Assembly: GCF_000210295.1 (NCBI RefSeq)
Contig: NC_026739.1
Location: 840,262-904,261 of the forward strand
DNA from: Trypanosoma brucei gambiense DAL972
Taxonomy: Eukaryota; Euglenozoa; Kinetoplastea; Trypanosomatida; Trypanosomatidae
Reading direction: 5' to 3'
DNA length: 64,000 bases
Both the position numbers and the translations under genes were made by a program. Below the pieces are notes generated by a model. That model made no database searches, was not told the origin of the DNA, and saw nothing but the letters and a program-made list of their open reading frames with translations. Numbering within the stretch: position 1 is the stretch's first letter; the number at the start of each line of letters is the position of its first letter. This document shows positions 38,593-49,087 of the stretch, in pieces.

Positions 38593-39182
38593 CACCAATG
38601 GTGGAGTAAATACACACAAACACAACACACACACACACACACACAAGCAGTGGGTCCCTTTTCCAACCCAACGTAAATTAGTACCTAAAACGAAATAAAA
38701 TAATAACCACTTTTATCTATTTTTATCTTTTTTTTCCGTTTTAAAGATAAATATATTTGTATGTATATATGCGTTAAATAAATGTGTAAAGAAAGAAAAA
38801 AAAAGGTAAAAAGGAAAACGGGGTAGATAGAGAGGTGACCTCCAACTCCTACCCTTGATACCTCACTGTTAAACACCCGTCCTTCTTTCCCACGTCCTTA
38901 AGAATACCTCCACTACCAAAAGATGTTTTCCACCACAAGAGGTACCTTAAGTGAGACCTTCGGGAACGGCGAGTCACCTTTGCCTATCAATGAATGTCCC
39001 CTAACACTACGTTAAAGAGAGAATAGAAACAATCAAAGCAGCAGAAGAAACAAAATATGACAGAGCATTCCTAACATGACAATAGCAACACAGTAAAACA
39101 ATAAGAGCAATGGTTCCAAATTAATAATTGTATGGAAACAGCAATTTGGAAAACTCACAAACCTCGAACAACACGCAGTCAC
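38593..39182. other. Intergenic region, 590 bp
   Basis: A CA run at 38626-38645 lies upstream of the SMYD-like start, followed by T- and A-rich tracts. No gene seen. Confidence 0.55.
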
Positions 39183-40103
39183 CTAACCACCAGCCACAAT
39201 GCTGAAATGATCTTTCGGCGGCTGCACAGTCCTAAAGTGTCTCCCCGGTTTGACTGGTACAACAGGGTCCGACTCAACCTTTCCTTCGCTGGCGGCAATC
39301 AAAACAATCGCCGCAGCGGCAACAGAAGTTTCCACCACTTTTCGATGACGCATGTACGTTTCCATCAATTCCTCCCGCTTTTCCTCCAGAGATTCATAGA
39401 ACCATGTACGATTGCGATGGTGCTTCCCCCACGCAAATGCACGCTGGTACATGAAGTAGATACTTACTAGTGCTAAAACCAAATACAAGCGCAAAAACGT
39501 CGGACTTCGAGACGGTAGGTCACCGCTATCACTCAAACGGTCGACTCCACGTTGAAACACTGTCTTTGCGTTATCTTCTTTCTCGAGGTCCAACGACCGC
39601 CTTCGTAACTCCTCCGTCATCTCTGATTTCGCAGAGAAAGAAGCGTAGCGCGGCTGTTGTGCGCGCACTAATGGCCTGTCGAGCTCTACCCACTTGCCAT
39701 CATCACGGTTTTGGTACATATACTTCCCAGTAGGTGTCACACGCTCAGTAGAGGGATCAAGAGCGCTTAACTTGGCACATTCTTCTTCTGACAAGGTGGC
39801 GCTCACATGATCTTCCGATTGTTGTAGCTGTTCAGTGGAGATGGGACTCGGCCAACGCGTCTCAGCCTTAGGTTTTTGGCCAACTAACTTTGAGCGCAGC
39901 TGCTCATACGCTCCCTCTTTTAGTAAGAAATTATAAGCCTTATTTATTCGCTCCATTTTTTCACTGTCACCAGTTCCTGAGTCTGGATGGTGAAGTCGAG
40001 CCAACTCTCGATAACGCATCTTCACCTCCGCCTTCGTAGCTGTACGGGCAAGACCCAAAACCGCAAAAGGGTCTTTTGAAAGCAAAAAAAACGACGAGCG
40101 CAT
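39183..40103 (-). CDS. Membrane-bound J-domain protein
   Basis: 306 residues from the ATG at 40103 (the longer frame starts with GTG). The J domain begins at about residue 10 (DPFAVLGLARTATKAEVKMRY) with the HPD tripeptide at 39-41, so HSP70 ATPase stimulation should be possible. No Gly/Phe or zinc-finger region follows. Two hydrophobic segments occur at about 212-232 (LRLYLVLALVSIYFMYQ) and 268-284 (SVAAAAIVLIAA), implying a membrane-bound type III J-protein. The short N-terminus (MRSSFFLLSK) could be a mitochondrial signal. The gene is directly downstream of the mitochondrial HSP70 cluster in the same transcription unit, suggestive but not proof of partnership. Confidence 0.85.
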   Translation of the reverse strand: MRSSFFLLSKDPFAVLGLARTATKAEVKMRYRELARLHHPDSGTGDSEKMERINKAYNFLLKEGAYEQLRSKLVGQKPKAETRWPSPISTEQLQQSEDHVSATLSEEECAKLSALDPSTERVTPTGKYMYQNRDDGKWVELDRPLVRAQQPRYASFSAKSEMTEELRRRSLDLEKEDNAKTVFQRGVDRLSDSGDLPSRSPTFLRLYLVLALVSIYFMYQRAFAWGKHHRNRTWFYESLEEKREELMETYMRHRKVVETSVAAAAIVLIAASEGKVESDPVVPVKPGRHFRTVQPPKDHFSIVAGG

Positions 40104-40608
40104 ACTATGAAATACGAAGGCACTCACCGCGAGCACAACACAAGCGGTCACAAAGCAACCCTAAGAGTGTACTTTCAATACAATCAAAAAGTAATATTGT
40201 GCTTTCAGCTGGAGTACAGCGGAAACACACTAAAGAAAGAAAACAACAATAATAAGAGTAATTTCTTTTTTAAAGAATTGTTTCACGGAGGAAACCAATA
40301 ATAGTAAAAAATATACAAATTTAAAAATCTTATAAAATTACTTATCAAAACCCCTTCAAACACTTTTAAAAAAGTCAATATCATTATATATTTGCCTAAA
40401 ATTATAATAGCGAAAAAAAAACCGCTCAAAGTACAATAATAAAAACCTTAAACCACAAATATTATGCCGTCAATTCAACCGACCGGCAGAATCATTGAAG
40501 AAAAAACGACCGAAGATAACACACAAAGAAAAAAAATTACACCTCCATAAAATAGGCGTAAACATTTTTTTTTTAAATGACTCAGTAATGCATCCACCAA
40601 CATTTCAC
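40104..40608. other. Intergenic region 3' of HSP70 copy A
   Basis: The ~67 bp nearest copy A (from about 40542) match the 3' flanks of copies C and D; beyond that the sequence is unrelated to them. It is A/T-rich, with no gene seen. Confidence 0.6.
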
Positions 40609-42586
40609 TTACTCCTTCTTTTCACCAGATGCCTGCTGCTGTTGTTGCTCACCCTGACCTTCTGTGCTGCTGCTACCAGAGCTACCGCTGTTCGCTGCTG
40701 CCGCCTGTTGGTACTCCGTGCGCCCACATTCCATCACTGCCTTTTGCAGTTTGTCAGTAGAAGCCGACAGTTCATCCTTCGTCACATTTGGATTCTCCAT
40801 CACCTTGCGAAGTTCAGCCAAAAGGGTACGCACATTCTCCTTCTCAGCGTCCGTCACGTACTTCCATTCCGTCAGTTGTCGCTCAGCAGTGTTAGCCTGA
40901 GTCTCAGCATTGTTACGCACTTCCACAAGCTCCCGCTTCACACGGTCAGCTTCAGCGTGCATCTCAGAGTCGCGGATCATGTTCTCGATCTGCTCCTTCG
41001 TCAACCCACCATGAGCAGTAATGGTGATGTTCTGTGTTTTCCCAGTTGCCTTGTCCTTCGCAGTTACGTGGCAAATACCATTAGCATCAATGTCAAATGT
41101 CACCTCAATTTGTGGTACACCGCGTGGTGCAGGAGGAATTCCAACGAGGTCAAACTGACCCATCATTTGGTTGTCAGATGCCATTTCTCGTTCCCCTTGG
41201 AACACTTTGATTCCGACCTGTGTTTGGTTGTCCGCAGCAGTTGAGAAGGTTTGACTCTTCTTCGTCGGGATTGTTGTGTTCTTGGGAATCATACGTGTGA
41301 AGACACCACCAAGTGTTTCGATTCCAAGTGATAGTGGTGTAACGTCAAGCAATACAAGACCCTTCACATCACCACGGAGAACACCACCAAGTGTTGCAGC
41401 ACCCAGTGCAACGGCCTCGTCAGGGTTCACACCACGGAACGGTTCGCGACCGAAGAACTGCTTCACAGCCTCCACAACCTTTGGCATACGCGTCATACCA
41501 CCAACAAGCACAACCTCAGAGATTTCCTTCAGGTCAACAGCAGCGTCCTTGATGCATTGCTTGCACGGTCCAAGTGAACGTTGTACGAGCTTATCAGCAA
41601 GGGAATCAAATCTTGGTTGGGGTTCCCATTCAATGGGCCCGGGTGGCGCTCGTTCTTGGTTAGGTTGTAAAAAGGGAAGGGTTACCTCCGGTTTCATTTG
41701 TGGTGGAAAGTTCACATTTCGCTTTTTTGCAAGCTCCACAAAAAGGTTGCAGTCCATTCCGTCCCTTGTTCAATCCAATTCCAGAATTCTTGGGGATTCC
41801 TCCCGGAATGTGATCGGAGAGGCGGGGATCAAATTTTTTTCCACCAAGGGGAGTGTCGCCCTTGGTGGCCTTTACCTCAAAAACACTTCGGGCAATTTCA
41901 AGTACGGAGATATCAATTGTTCCACCACCAAGATCATACACGGCAATTAAGCTGTCTTTCGTTTTGTCCAAGCCATATGCCAGTGCAGCAGCAGTCGGTT
42001 CATTCACAACACGGATCACATTCAGTCCAGCAATCGTACCGGCATCCTTCGTTGCCTGACGTTGTGCGTCATTGAAGTACGCGGGGCACGTCACCACAGC
42101 GTTAGACACTTTGCGTCCCAGGAAGTTTTCTGCCGTTTCCTTCATCTTCTCAAGTACGAATGCACCAACTTGTGAAGGTGAGTATTGCTTCCCATTCCCA
42201 TCTTGTACCCACGCATCACCATTATTGCTCCGAATAATCTTGTAGGGCACATTCTTGATGTCGTGTTGGATGTGCTCATCATCGAAGCGACGACCAATCA
42301 GCCGTTTCACCGCGAAGAATGTCGACTGTGGGTTCGTAATCGCCTGACGTTTCGCTGCAAGGCCAACAAGTTTTTCCTGTCCTTTGAACGCAACCACAGA
42401 CGGTGTCGTCCTGAAACCCTCTGTATTCTCAAGTACGCGTGGCCGGTCACCTTCCATTACTGCAACACAACTGTATGTCGTACCCAAATCAATACCAATC
42501 ACGTCACCAGTTACCTTCGATGACTGCCACCGCGCAAACGGGGCAGACGCCAGGCACATGGGTGCGCATACACGACGGGCCAACAT
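40609..42586 (-). CDS. Mitochondrial HSP70, copy A (central part corrupted)
   Basis: Start ATG at 42586 and stop at 40609-40611. Both ends are near identical to intact copies C and E (657 residues), but the segment around 41603-41935 carries many substitutions and indels (total length 1978 against 1974), so the frame breaks into two pieces overlapping at 41660-41757. The changes cluster and look like poor base calls: runs of G/C expanded, bases dropped, while both flanks are perfect. I therefore read it as a real gene with a low-quality patch, not a true pseudogene, though the latter cannot be excluded. The protein is the DnaK-type chaperone of the mitochondrial matrix, which in trypanosomes has also been linked to kinetoplast DNA maintenance. 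Confidence 0.75.
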
Positions 42587-43172
42587 TTTATTACTTCACA
42601 AACTACTTCTTACCTTAGAAATACTTTACCTCCGAGAAAAAATTCTAAGAAGTATGCATGTTATATGATATAGAATAAAAAGGAATATCTCATATATTGA
42701 AATCAATGAATCTCTTCTATAATTGAAGACGTTACAACCGCGTTTCAGATATGAGTGTATATGTAATAATAAAATTCGTAGTGATGTAATAATAATGTTG
42801 TATGGATCGGCTCCCCTCACGGTCAAAAATCACCAGGTACAGATGAACTTTGTCGCAGCACCCAACAACAATCAACAAGGATTCGTTTATAACCCTCCAG
42901 TTATCGTTCCTCAATTGTGCAGATAAACATATAGTGAAACGATAAAACTGAAGCACCCCACACTTCACTAGAAGAAATGAGGACAATAACTTAATAATAC
43001 CCCATTATCCAAATTCGTTGCACCATTTATCAAGTAGAACACAAGCCGGTCAAATTAAAAAAACAAAAAAAAGCAATAAAACATAATAGTAATGATAATA
43101 ATACTCCTTGATAGTAGAAAACGTTAAAAATCAGTTAGAAAAAAATCAGTAATGCATCCACCAACATTTCAC
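42587..43172. repeat. HSP70 intergenic spacer, type X (first copy)
   Basis: About 586 bp between copies A and B, virtually identical to 55989-56574 between copies D and E. It provides the 5' flank of A. The coding strand has a pyrimidine-rich stretch (ACTTCTTAGAATTTTTTCTC, near 42634-42655) followed by AG. Small frames inside it are duplicated with it and show no coding sign. Confidence 0.85.
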
Positions 43173-43272
43173 TTACTCCTTCTTTTCACCAGATGCCTGC
43201 TGCTGTTGTTGCTCACCCTGACCTTCTGTGCTGCTGCTACCAGAGCTACCGCTGTTCGCTGCTGCCGCCTGT
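43173..43272 (-). pseudogene. Mitochondrial HSP70, copy B (3' end only, cut by assembly gap)
   Basis: The last 100 bases of an HSP70 gene, including the TAA stop at 43173-43175 and the Gln- and Ser-rich tail coding, identical to the other copies. It runs straight into an N run. This is a fragment because of the gap, not evidence of a truncated gene; the type is given only because no complete frame exists in the window. Confidence 0.75.
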
Positions 43273-43373
43273 NNNNNNNNNNNNNNNNNNNNNNNNNNNN
43301 NNNNNNNNNNNNNNNNNNNNNNNNNNNNNNNNNNNNNNNNNNNNNNNNNNNNNNNNNNNNNNNNNNNNNNNNN
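43273..43373. other. Assembly gap (about 100 N)
   Basis: Run of N of near-standard placeholder size inside the HSP70 repeats. The true length is unknown; it would have to contain the rest of copy B and its upstream flank if the flanking order is correct. Confidence 0.98.
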
Positions 43374-43679
43374 ATCATACCAAACAACAACACAAACACG
43401 AATATACTGGGAAAAATTAAACCCTCAACACAGCACATAAAAAAATTCAAAAACAAAAAACACACCAAATAATACCGAACATCGAAAGGAGAAAAAACAT
43501 TTGTTCTTACCAACAAAAGAATAAAATAAAACACAAAAATCAGCATGTGTTTTTAAAAACCAAAAAAAAAAATAAAAAAGAACAAAATCAACAAAAAAAA
43601 ATATATAGAATCCTCCATAAAATAGGCGTAAACATTTTTTTTTTTAAATGACTCAGTAATGCATCCACCAACATTTCAC
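43374..43679. repeat. HSP70 3' flank, type Y (first copy)
   Basis: 306 bp matching about 54341-54646, the 3' flank of copy D. A/T-rich, no gene. Its left end is the N run, so how it joins the neighbouring sequence is unknown. Confidence 0.85.
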
Positions 43680-45653
43680 TTACTCCTTCTTTTCACCAGA
43701 TGCCTGCTGCTGTTGTTGCTCACCCTGACCTTCTGTGCTGCTGCTACCAGAGCTACCGCTGTTCGCTGCTGCCGCCTGTTGGTACTCCGTGCGCCCACAT
43801 TCCATCACTGCCTTTTGCAGTTTGTCAGTAGAAGCCGACAGTTCATCCTTCGTCACATTTGGATTCTCCATCACCTTGCGAAGTTCAGCCAAAAGGGTAC
43901 GCACATTCTCCTTCTCAGCGTCCGTCACGTACTTCCATTCCGTCAGTTGTCGCTCAGCAGTGTTAGCCTGAGTCTCAGCATTGTTACGCACTTCCACAAG
44001 CTCCCGCTTCACACGGTCAGCTTCAGCGTGCATCTCAGAGTCGCGGATCATGTTCTCGATCTGCTCCTTCGTCAACCCACCATGAGCAGTAATGGTGATG
44101 TTCTGTGTTTTCCCAGTTGCCTTGTCCTTCGCAGTTACGTGGCAAATACCATTAGCATCAATGTCAAATGTCACCTCAATTTGTGGTACACCGCGTGGTG
44201 CAGGAGGAATTCCAACGAGGTCAAACTGACCCATCATTTGGTTGTCAGATGCCATTTCTCGTTCCCCTTGGAACACTTTGATTCCGACCTGTGTTTGGTT
44301 GTCCGCAGCAGTTGAGAAGGTTTGACTCTTCTTCGTCGGGATTGTTGTGTTCTTGGGAATCATACGTGTGAAGACACCACCAAGTGTTTCGATTCCAAGT
44401 GATAGTGGTGTAACGTCAAGCAATACAAGACCCTTCACATCACCACGGAGAACACCACCAAGTGTTGCAGCACCCAGTGCAACGGCCTCGTCAGGGTTCA
44501 CACCACGGAACGGTTCGCGACCGAAGAACTGCTTCACAGCCTCCACAACCTTTGGCATACGCGTCATACCACCAACAAGCACAACCTCAGAGATTTCCTT
44601 CAGGTCAACAGCAGCGTCCTTGATGCATTGCTTGCACGGTCCAAGTGAACGTTGTACGAGCTTATCAGCAAGGGACTCAAACTTGCTGCGGCTCACCATC
44701 ATCTGCACGTGCTGCGCTCCGTCCTGGTTAGCTGTGATAAACGGAAGGTTTACCTCCGTCTCCATCGTCGTCGAAAGTTCACACTTCGCCTTTTCTGCAG
44801 CCTCACGAATACGTTGCAGTGCCATCCGCTCCTTGCTCAAGTCAATTCCAGATGTCTTGCGGAATTCCTCCAGAATGTGATCAGAGAGGCAGAGATCAAA
44901 GTCTTCTCCACCAAGGTGAGTGTCGCCATTCGTTGCCTTTACCTCAAAAACACCTCCGGCAATTTCAAGTACGGAGATATCAAATGTTCCACCACCAAGA
45001 TCATACACGGCAATTAAGCTGTCCTTCGTTTTGTCCAAGCCATATGCCAGTGCAGCAGCAGTCGGTTCATTCACAACACGGATCACATTCAGTCCAGCAA
45101 TCGTACCGGCATCCTTCGTTGCCTGACGTTGTGCGTCATTGAAGTACGCGGGGCACGTCACCACAGCGTTAGATACTTTGCGTCCCAGGAAGTTTTCTGC
45201 CGTTTCCTTCATCTTCTCAAGTACGAATGCACCAACTTGTGAAGGTGAGTATTGCTTCCCATTCCCATCTTGTACCCACGCATCACCATTATTGCTCCGA
45301 ATAATCTTGTAGGGCACATTCTTGATGTCGTGTTGGATGTGCTCATCATCGAAGCGACGACCAATCAGCCGTTTCACCGCGAAGAATGTCGACTGTGGGT
45401 TCGTAATCGCCTGACGTTTCGCTGCAAGGCCAACAAGTTTTTCCTGTCCTTTGAACGCAACCACAGACGGTGTCGTCCTGAAACCCTCTGTATTCTCAAG
45501 TACGCGTGGCCGGTCACCTTCCATTACTGCAACACAACTGTATGTCGTACCCAAATCAATACCAATCACGTCACCAGTTACCTTCGATGACTGCCACCGC
45601 GCAAACGGGGCAGACGCCAGGCACATGGGTGCGCATACACGACGAGCCAACAT
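43680..45653 (-). CDS. Mitochondrial HSP70, copy C (intact)
   Basis: 657 residues from an ATG. An Arg-containing presequence ([20 protein letters not shown]) precedes the nucleotide-binding domain, with [13 protein letters not shown] (~30-42), the phosphate-2 motif [15 protein letters not shown] (~218-232) and [12 protein letters not shown] (~355). The substrate-binding domain has the [14 protein letters not shown] linker region, and the C-terminus is Gln/Ser-rich. This is the mitochondrial matrix DnaK homologue, for protein import and folding; in T. brucei it is also implicated in kinetoplast DNA replication and maintenance. The 5' flank is of type W, shared with copy E. Relative to other copies it has one silent difference near 45174 and GCT rather than GCC at codon 3. 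Confidence 0.96.
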   Translation of the reverse strand: MLARRVCAPMCLASAPFARWQSSKVTGDVIGIDLGTTYSCVAVMEGDRPRVLENTEGFRTTPSVVAFKGQEKLVGLAAKRQAITNPQSTFFAVKRLIGRRFDDEHIQHDIKNVPYKIIRSNNGDAWVQDGNGKQYSPSQVGAFVLEKMKETAENFLGRKVSNAVVTCPAYFNDAQRQATKDAGTIAGLNVIRVVNEPTAAALAYGLDKTKDSLIAVYDLGGGTFDISVLEIAGGVFEVKATNGDTHLGGEDFDLCLSDHILEEFRKTSGIDLSKERMALQRIREAAEKAKCELSTTMETEVNLPFITANQDGAQHVQMMVSRSKFESLADKLVQRSLGPCKQCIKDAAVDLKEISEVVLVGGMTRMPKVVEAVKQFFGREPFRGVNPDEAVALGAATLGGVLRGDVKGLVLLDVTPLSLGIETLGGVFTRMIPKNTTIPTKKSQTFSTAADNQTQVGIKVFQGEREMASDNQMMGQFDLVGIPPAPRGVPQIEVTFDIDANGICHVTAKDKATGKTQNITITAHGGLTKEQIENMIRDSEMHAEADRVKRELVEVRNNAETQANTAERQLTEWKYVTDAEKENVRTLLAELRKVMENPNVTKDELSASTDKLQKAVMECGRTEYQQAAAANSGSSGSSSTEGQGEQQQQQASGEKKE

Positions 45654-45812
45654 TTTATTACTTCACAAACTACTTCTTACCTTAGAAATACTTTACCACT
45701 TACCAACTTGTCTATTAAACCGATAAGAAGAAGCATTAAGTGGGAGAACGTTTTTTTTTTTTTAAACAGCTTTAGAACTTTGTTCAATAGTTTTTGCTTA
45801 TTGCTTTGGTTT
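45654..45812. repeat. HSP70 5' flank, type W (first copy)
   Basis: About 159 bp nearly identical to 58549-58702 upstream of copy E, differing in the length of a T-run and one base beside it. It ends abruptly, after which both loci diverge. On the coding strand it carries a TTCTTCTTATC tract followed by AG at 45713-45712, a candidate trans-splice acceptor. Confidence 0.85.
45712..45738 (-). promoter_or_regulatory. Candidate trans-splice acceptor for HSP70 copy C
   Basis: Pyrimidine-rich TTCTTCTTATCGGTTTAATAG on the coding strand, with the AG about 59 bases before the ATG. The same signal occurs upstream of copy E at about 58607-58632. Confidence 0.4.
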
Positions 45813-47085
45813 TAGAGTCTTCGTATCTATGCTATTTAACTGTGTACGTCGCTTGTTTTTAATATCGTACGTTGACGCTCTCTGTCGACAGGTTGACACG
45901 ATAATAAAATATTATATTGTTGAAGTGGAAGGAAAGCTTCTTCGCAACATTTCATTTCTATCTTATGTTATTACAGTTACCAGTGTGCTTTGGCTGTTGA
46001 AAGAAATGCATTATCCTTTTTTTTAAAAAAGGGTGGTGTCTTTACAACATTCTCATCAGTTTTGCGAGGGAAGCGGCGACACACATGTCTTTTTCACAAC
46101 GGCGGATGTCCCGTTGTTCCTTTTCCACACCTTGGGCTGGATAAAGAATAATTTAAACAGATTTCATAATTTGCTGATGGGTCCCCCTTGTCATAAGGGT
46201 TGTGTGTTATCCAGGCAGCTATCGTGAGGTAACTGTAGCAATTAAGGCGGCGCGAGCGTGTATTGTAAACATAACGAATACCTCTTTCGCAATATGCCCG
46301 CGCATCCCTTAGAAAATTTGCGTGGTTTGCGAAGGCTGGAGCATCATTATACATTCTTCCTGGCGGCTTCCTTAAATTAATGTCCGTGATATCTCTTTGA
46401 GCGTCATTGTGCGACTCACTACAATTAGTAAGTGAGAGTAGCTGCAGTAAGTCATGAGGGCATCCTTTTTACCATTACGGTACCTTCCCCTTGCATTGAA
46501 GTTTTAGGTTATCCTGTCATCCTGCACACAAACGAAACCCCCAAACCAAACGCCTTCGCCGTAGCCGTCGCATCTGCGTAGGAATATATTTACCCGCATT
46601 ACTACGAAAACGATAAGAAGAAAATGGGATATGAACACGACACACAGGAAGAGAACCACTGATATTTCGTAGACGGTGTTACACGAATAACCAGTTGTAT
46701 TCAGTGGCATAATTCGGAGACTTGCCACGAAGCACATGAAGAGGCCATTGACCAAATGTACAAAGTCTATTGGCATGTCGTAAACTTGCATGAGAATAAG
46801 GGAATGCTTTCTAATTAACGTGAAAATGTGAAAACGCTGGACTTACTGGACCCGCGCTGCACACTCGTGAAAAGTCACACAACTCTACTCGGCACGCGTA
46901 TCTTGTTTTCTTAATTATTCTACGGCTCGCCAAGAATTCAGATAACGAGCGCAGTTTCTACCATTGATGCCGTCGTTTCGTGGAAAAAGCAGAAACAAGT
47001 CGATGCTCTCGTCGCAAAACAATACAAAATAAACCCACAATCGCGTGCGACAGATTCACAAGAACGCACCACAGAGAACAAAACC
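45813..47085. other. Intergenic region between HSP70 copy C and the WD40 gene
   Basis: About 1.3 kb, less A-rich than other spacers in the window. It holds one minus-strand frame of 95 codons (annotated separately). I looked for transposon ends, RIME/ingi-like poly-A tails and tRNA boxes and saw none I could support. Confidence 0.5.
46504..46791 (-). CDS. Possible small membrane protein, 95 residues
   Basis: ATG-started frame in the direction of transcription, within a spacer that is otherwise gene-free. One strong hydrophobic segment at about 44-68 (VVLFLCVVFISHFLLIVFVVM) and a weaker one at 12-28. No homologue is recognised and no conserved motif seen. Listed only because its strand, start and composition are compatible with a gene; it may equally be a chance frame in the 3' UTR of the WD40 transcript. 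Confidence 0.2.
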   Translation of the reverse strand: MQVYDMPIDFVHLVNGLFMCFVASLRIMPLNTTGYSCNTVYEISVVLFLCVVFISHFLLIVFVVMRVNIFLRRCDGYGEGVWFGGFVCVQDDRIT

Positions 47086-48102
47086 TCAAATAGGAATGGC
47101 TAGTATGTGTGAAACACCGTATTTAGTCGAGGAGAGAGCAGCCCATAAATCACTCTGTTGCAACATAACGGCAGGTAGAGACCATGATTCGGTATCAGGG
47201 ACCGTTACGGATGAGAGCTTCTCCGCTCCGCTTGAGGGTGGCCCAGACTCATTCGTAAGTAACGAATGCAAATCCCAGTACCTCGTGGGCTTGGGATCCT
47301 CCTTCAAATCGAGACACGTCAGCTTCGCAGAGGTGTCTCCTGCCGCTATGTAGCCATTCCGCATCGCCACAGACCTGATAGGGGCCCGCTCTTTACCGGT
47401 TGAAAATGCTTCTTCCCTAACATTCCCCTCTAAGCACCTCAATACAAACACTCGACCACTAACAGTGCCGGTTGCCACCGCGCCAGTATCCGGGGAGGAG
47501 GTAATACTGATAATCTGGTCAGGAACGGCTAGAATCACCACGGGTTCGTGTCCACGTCTCACGTCATACAACATGGCTTTACCATCGTAAGCGGCAACAA
47601 CAAGTGTGTTCTGAGTGAGTGCGGTACCACCGACGACGCAGGGCTTTGGAATGTGGAGGTTGATTCGCGCGGTCGATGTCTCCATGTCAATTATCTGTGC
47701 ATCAGTGGGAGAGCAGGCCAGAAGAAGTGAAGGTTCATTCGGTACCTCCTTGAGTGAGAGCACAGCAGCTTTGTTCTGAAATGAATAGTGTTGCACCACA
47801 TTCTTCGAGTGACGGGAGACAAGTACAATATCGCCACTTGACGATCCAGTAGCAAAGCACGAATCATAAGAAACGAAACTCGAGGAAATGACGGCACCCT
47901 CACCAAAATTACCATGAGGAAAAGTTTCTACATGCGTAACTGCTTGTCTTGCTCCGCATTGGGCGTGTTGTAAGTCTCCCATGTGAAATATGTGAGCCCC
48001 ATTCATCATTGTGCTTGCAAGGCAGGCGTCCTCATTGCTTGCTTGCGTTAGGCACGATATACAGCCTTGCACCTCAAAGCAGGACGATCTCTCTAGCTTC
48101 AT
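47086..48102 (-). CDS. WD40-repeat protein
   Basis: 338 residues from an ATG. The sequence shows recurring beta-propeller blades of about 40 residues, e.g. SCFATGSSSGDIVLVSRHS, LVVAAYDGKAMLYDVRRG, GAVATGTVSGRVFVLRCLE and GYIAAGDTSAKLTCLDLKE, each with the G-x-x-D/S-G-x-(V/A)-x-(L/V) pattern; six or seven blades are likely, enough for one propeller. The classic Trp-Asp ends are weak, as is common in trypanosomatid members. Such proteins are scaffolds in complexes; nothing here says which. It is the first of four single-copy genes between the two HSP70 clusters. Confidence 0.8.
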   Translation of the reverse strand: MKLERSSCFEVQGCISCLTQASNEDACLASTMMNGAHIFHMGDLQHAQCGARQAVTHVETFPHGNFGEGAVISSSFVSYDSCFATGSSSGDIVLVSRHSKNVVQHYSFQNKAAVLSLKEVPNEPSLLLACSPTDAQIIDMETSTARINLHIPKPCVVGGTALTQNTLVVAAYDGKAMLYDVRRGHEPVVILAVPDQIISITSSPDTGAVATGTVSGRVFVLRCLEGNVREEAFSTGKERAPIRSVAMRNGYIAAGDTSAKLTCLDLKEDPKPTRYWDLHSLLTNESGPPSSGAEKLSSVTVPDTESWSLPAVMLQQSDLWAALSSTKYGVSHILAIPI

Positions 48103-48460
48103 TGTTTCGGGTTGCAGCTACCGGTTACTGCTTACAGCCAAACAGCAATACCTAGTAGTAGAAAGAATATCACAGCTATGCCGCTTTCGTGATGGGCCAA
48201 GAAAACTGGAGGGGAGAAATAGAAAATACGCAGTGGGAAGGAATTGAGATAAGCAACAGAACATATCGGTAACGCGCAACCTCCGCAACACTGAGGAAAG
48301 AAACGGAAAACGCACTCGCACACACGCACGAACATGATACTCTCACATAGTCCTCATTCGGCTCGGACATTCAACACAACCGCAGGCATACTATTCTTAG
48401 GCCAGGAGCCTCTTCACACCACCCCAATGGAGAGTTTCCAGCAATATACTTCGCTACTTA
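48103..48460. other. Intergenic region, 358 bp
   Basis: Between the stop of the 208-residue membrane protein and the WD40 start. No gene or repeat of note. Confidence 0.55.
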
Positions 48461-49087
48461 TTAACGGTGTTCCTTGTCTAATGGGGCCCTGCCACACGAA
48501 CGCTTTTTGAAAAACTTGAATGGGTAAAAGACAATCCCGATAATCGAACCTATTGCAACGGCTGCAGGAAGGTGAATGGGGGAGTAAGCGAGTGCACATT
48601 TGGTGTTGAGTCGCACAAACTCGCGGATCCGTTCTCCCCATGTACGCTCGTTGAACAGCGCCCACATGCCCGGATAGAAAAGATGGGAGGCTAAAAGACA
48701 CGACAACCCCGGGACCTGCGCACTGATAGGTCCGAGCCAAGGCATAAAACCATGCATCGCCTTCTCATTTATTACACCAGGCTCAATAATGTAGTAGTAG
48801 GAGAGCCAACTGGCAATAAAGTTTACGTAAAAGAAATCACTCATCATGCGCGGGATCAGTGTCTTCTTCGTGTCCTGCGTCTGCGACAGCTTCAGCAATG
48901 GAGAAGAGGGGGCGGAAACACAAAATGGAACCGCAAAGACCGTTGCACAAATGGTTGTGCGTATGATACGTTTAAATGTCAAATAGCCAGCAACCTCCTG
49001 GCGTCGTGCCGGCTCATCGTATTTCGTCTCTTTTCCTCTCGGAAGCCTAATGTACGGAATATCGCCTTCAGTCTTAACTATGAGCAT
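48461..49087 (-). CDS. Putative membrane protein, 208 residues
   Basis: Taken from the ATG at 49087; an in-frame ATG at 49294 would add 69 residues of Ser/Phe/Leu-rich low-complexity sequence that reads as the polypyrimidine leader. Hydrophobic segments at about 45-62 (TICATVFAVPFCVSA), 85-105 (FYVNFIASWLSYYYII), 120-140 and 178-198 (AAVAIGSIIGIVFYPFKFF) suggest a multi-span membrane protein, and the tail is basic (KRS...KEHR). The F/W/Y-rich make-up and PFKFF(K)K end resemble small mitochondrial inner-membrane proteins, but no family was recognised. Confidence 0.7.
   Translation of the reverse strand: MLIVKTEGDIPYIRLPRGKETKYDEPARRQEVAGYLTFKRIIRTTICATVFAVPFCVSAPSSPLLKLSQTQDTKKTLIPRMMSDFFYVNFIASWLSYYYIIEPGVINEKAMHGFMPWLGPISAQVPGLSCLLASHLFYPGMWALFNERTWGERIREFVRLNTKCALAYSPIHLPAAVAIGSIIGIVFYPFKFFKKRSCGRAPLDKEHR

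Noticed and set aside
40615..41244. Plus-strand frames of 200+ codons repeated with each HSP70 copy
   Set aside because: Exact antisense shadows of the HSP70 coding sequence; they recur only because the gene is duplicated.
40609..41757. A 382-residue HSP70 C-terminal protein starting at 41757
   Set aside because: Its start lies inside the corrupted patch of copy A and its first ~45 residues match no HSP70.
45813..47085. Possible retroelement relic (ingi/RIME type)
   Set aside because: No poly-A tail, target-site duplication or reverse-transcriptase coding sequence seen.
48103..48370. Minus-strand Phe/Ser/Val-rich frames upstream of the WD40 gene
   Set aside because: Low-complexity translations of pyrimidine-rich splice-tract sequence.
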